From an uncultured Bacteroidales bacterium (GTDB lineage: Bacteria; Bacteroidota; Bacteroidia; Bacteroidales; F082): 6,984 nucleotides of DNA. Shown in pieces: positions 5,147 through 6,984 of the stretch (positions are counted from its first letter, which is position 1; every line of letters starts with the position of its first letter). The translations under genes and the position numbers were made by a program. The notes beneath the pieces were generated by a model that was given only the letters and a program-made list of their open reading frames with translations, was not told where the DNA came from and did not search any database. The stretch is taken from positions 1 through 6,984 of the forward strand of contig CAMKAR010000111.1 of the NCBI GenBank assembly GCA_946410535.1. The letters are read 5' to 3'.

Positions 5147-6984
5147 TCATTCACCAACGATTACACGCATCCCATCGGAATACGCGCTGAACTCGGGCGC
5201 ATACTGGCACTGGATCAGGGCGTAGCCGTTGTTCAAGTGGCCTTCCTTGGTCACGAACATGCTGTACTCCAGCTGGTGCGTGCCCTTGGGCAGACGCTCG
5301 ATGAAGAACTCCATGTCGGTGTCGGTGTTGCTTTGGTAGTAGCTCATGCGGTCGTTGTACTCGTAGTGCGAGATTTGCTCCATCGGCTCGAAGCCAGCGG
5401 CACGGAGGTCTTTTACGAAGACATAGCTCATGTCTTGCTCGTTGGTGAAGGTGAGTTTGACCGTGATTCTATCACCTACTTTTAAGGTCGGCCCTTCGAC
5501 AGGCTCAGGGACCTCAGGTCGTTGAGCTTGTCGAAACGCCGTCCCAATAGGTACCAGTTTCTTGCCTTTTTCATCCACCGTCTCCACAAACAGCTCGCGC
5601 TTGATGGTGAAGCCCGACTCGCTCTGTTTCACTTCGTCGATCGGGACGAAATACTGGCGGAACAAGCCGCCCCACACCAAGTGGTTGGTCGGGTTGTTGA
5701 CGGTGAGTTGGCGCATGTCTTGGGTCACTTCATCGGCGTTCCAGCGGCGTTGGATGAAGCCTGTGCCGGCCACGCCACCTTCAGTATTAATAGGTGTGTT
5801 GCCGAAACGCAGCGTCACTTCCTTGCCCTCGGCAAACCAGTCGCTGCCACGCATCAGCAGGGCATGGGTGGCATCAAGGGTGGAAGCTGAGCTGGGCCAT
5901 CTGTCGAAACGGCGCTTCGACAGCAGCCACACGCGCATTTGGTCGAGCAAGGCATCGTCAGGGGCGATTTCGGCAAAGGCGGCCATAATGTTGGCATGGG
6001 TAGCCACATCCGACTCAAACGTGAAATAACGTTTCGGCCAATACATCCCAATATGTTCGCCCGTTTGGGCACATTCCTTGAGTGATTGCATGATTTTCTT
6101 GGCCACGTTTTCCTTTCCGTTTCGGTGGAGCGTCAGGGCAATTTTTGCCTTCATGCTATTGTTGTAGTCGATCCAATGTTCCTCCAAATACTTGAGGTAA
6201 TACCGCTTTGCTTCCAAAAAAGCCGCATCGGAGTTGGTCGGTTTGAAGAAACTCAAGGCGTACAATTCGTTGACAAACATGAAATTCGATTGGTCTTTGG
6301 TCTCAGCCAAACGATAGTAGTCGCTAAGATCTTTTTGCACAAACTTACATGCTTTTTTGACGATTTCGTCCACTTTGTCGTTGTTCGCCCTATTCAATGA
6401 ACCCAGAGCCCCCATCTTCTCCAGCTTGCCCAATCCCGTCAGGATTTGCGTTGTGATGAAGCGGCTCTCGGGCATGCCCTCCATCCACGACCAGCCGCCC
6501 GAATCCTTCTGGTTTTTGGCCATCACCTTCAAGGCTTTGGACTGCTGCAAAGGCAGGCGCAAAGCATCAAACAACATGGCAAGTTGCGAGCGTTGCTCCT
6601 GCACGTTTTTGGCTTGCAGCACCCACGGCGTTTCTTTCAGCACGATGGCCTTCAGCTCGGGGTCTTGCTCCAATTTGGATTGCAGAGCATCGGGCGACTC
6701 CACCTTCCACTTGCGGATATAGGCCATCAGCTGCGGGATGTGGTCGGAGATGTAGGCCGACAAGGTGTTGGCATAGAACACATAGAACGCGTTTTCGGCG
6801 CAATACATATTGATGCCGTCGAGGTGAGGCAGGGCTTGCACGGCATACCAAACGGGGTTGGTGCTGAAATTCAAGGTTATGCTGTGGGTGCGCTCACGCT
6901 CGCCCGCTGTCATTAGGGTATCGAGGGCAAAGGTCTTCTCGGTCTCGGCCTTCACGGTGATGGGCAGGGTCTGCGTCATGAAGA
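5147..6984 (-). CDS. Alpha-2-macroglobulin family protein, C-terminal part (5' end outside the window)
   Basis: The frame stays open to the right edge, so the internal ATG at 6979 is not the start. About 611 C-terminal residues are present, whereas Bacteroidota members commonly reach ~1,800-2,000. Numbering from that ATG, ALPHLDGINMYCAENAFYVF (49-68) occupies the thioester-motif position of the helical TED domain, but the usual CxEQ is CAEN (C60 to N63). The helical toroid continues through GGWSWMEGMPESRFITTQIL (166-185). The C-terminal beta domains include LKVGDRITVKLTF, DLRAAGFEP and the closing YAPEFSAYSDGMRVIV. Bacterial macroglobulins are envelope proteins thought to trap or inhibit proteases or aid envelope integrity. 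With Gln replaced by Asn, covalent thioester trapping is unlikely here. Residues ~482-496 (FRQAQRPEVPEPVEG) are encoded by a palindromic repeat inserted in frame just before the LKVGD strand. Confidence 0.88.
   Translation of the reverse strand, partial: FMTQTLPITVKAETEKTFALDTLMTAGERERTHSITLNFSTNPVWYAVQALPHLDGINMYCAENAFYVFYANTLSAYISDHIPQLMAYIRKWKVESPDALQSKLEQDPELKAIVLKETPWVLQAKNVQEQRSQLAMLFDALRLPLQQSKALKVMAKNQKDSGGWSWMEGMPESRFITTQILTGLGKLEKMGALGSLNRANNDKVDEIVKKACKFVQKDLSDYYRLAETKDQSNFMFVNELYALSFFKPTNSDAAFLEAKRYYLKYLEEHWIDYNNSMKAKIALTLHRNGKENVAKKIMQSLKECAQTGEHIGMYWPKRYFTFESDVATHANIMAAFAEIAPDDALLDQMRVWLLSKRRFDRWPSSASTLDATHALLMRGSDWFAEGKEVTLRFGNTPINTEGGVAGTGFIQRRWNADEVTQDMRQLTVNNPTNHLVWGGLFRQYFVPIDEVKQSESGFTIKRELFVETVDEKGKKLVPIGTAFRQAQRPEVPEPVEGPTLKVGDRITVKLTFTNEQDMSYVFVKDLRAAGFEPMEQISHYEYNDRMSYYQSNTDTDMEFFIERLPKGTHQLEYSMFVTKEGHLNNGYALIQCQYAPEFSAYSDGMRVIVGE
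5495..5535. repeat. REP-like 41-bp palindrome read in frame inside the macroglobulin gene
   Basis: TTCGACAGGCTCAGGGACCT (5495-5514) and AGGTCGTTGAGCTTGTCGAA (5516-5535) are inverted copies matching at 17 of 20 positions around a single central base (C5515). The CTTCGACA...TGTCGAA arms resemble dispersed palindromic repeats found in many bacterial genomes. Here the element is translated on the minus strand as FRQAQRPEVPEPVE without breaking the frame. Confidence 0.85.

Overview
The window looks like a chromosomal segment from a member of the Bacteroidota, most likely the order Bacteroidales. Four things point there: a secreted protein with a type IX secretion (T9SS) C-terminal sorting domain, two small lipoproteins with Bacteroidota-style lipoboxes, a large alpha-2-macroglobulin-like protein, and start regions that lack Shine-Dalgarno sequences but carry TAnnTTTG-type -7 promoter boxes. 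I see no rRNA, tRNA, CRISPR array or recognisable transposase. No genus can be assigned from the sequence alone.

Layout. Positions 1-845 (+) hold the 3' part of an RlmI-type 23S rRNA cytosine-5 methyltransferase. A short convergent spacer with an inverted array of heptamers (858-925) follows. Two paralogous lipocalin-like lipoproteins on the minus strand (1537-2022, then 928-1518) form a two-gene operon. It diverges, across a 102-bp spacer with one candidate promoter facing each way, from a secreted T9SS-tailed endonuclease/exonuclease/phosphatase-family enzyme (2125-3417, +). Next is a minus-strand gene for a DUF234-type P-loop ATPase that ends in a PD-(D/E)XK nuclease-like domain (3523-4968). 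It is bracketed by two 95%-identical ~90-bp repeats in direct orientation (3416-3504 and 5004-5093). The window closes with the C-terminal third of an alpha-2-macroglobulin-family protein (5147-6984, -), which continues past the right edge.

The most unusual structure is the repeat pair. Each copy is built from three alternating copies of one ~20-bp motif (forward, reverse, forward), so two mutually exclusive hairpins can form, with T tracts on both strands. The differences between the copies make the hairpin that each upstream gene's transcript meets first nearly perfect: units 1/2 downstream of the T9SS enzyme, units 3/2 downstream of the macroglobulin gene. The repeats may be the ends of a movable ATPase-nuclease cassette, a dispersed bidirectional terminator family, or both.

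A second theme is palindromic DNA inside coding sequence. A 41-bp near-palindrome is read in frame through the macroglobulin gene, adding about 15 residues. A weaker 35-bp palindrome lies in the part of the 928-1518 lipoprotein that extends beyond its paralogue's C-terminus. The genes do not form one obvious pathway: a housekeeping rRNA modifier and several envelope or secreted proteins surround a possibly mobile ATPase-nuclease gene.
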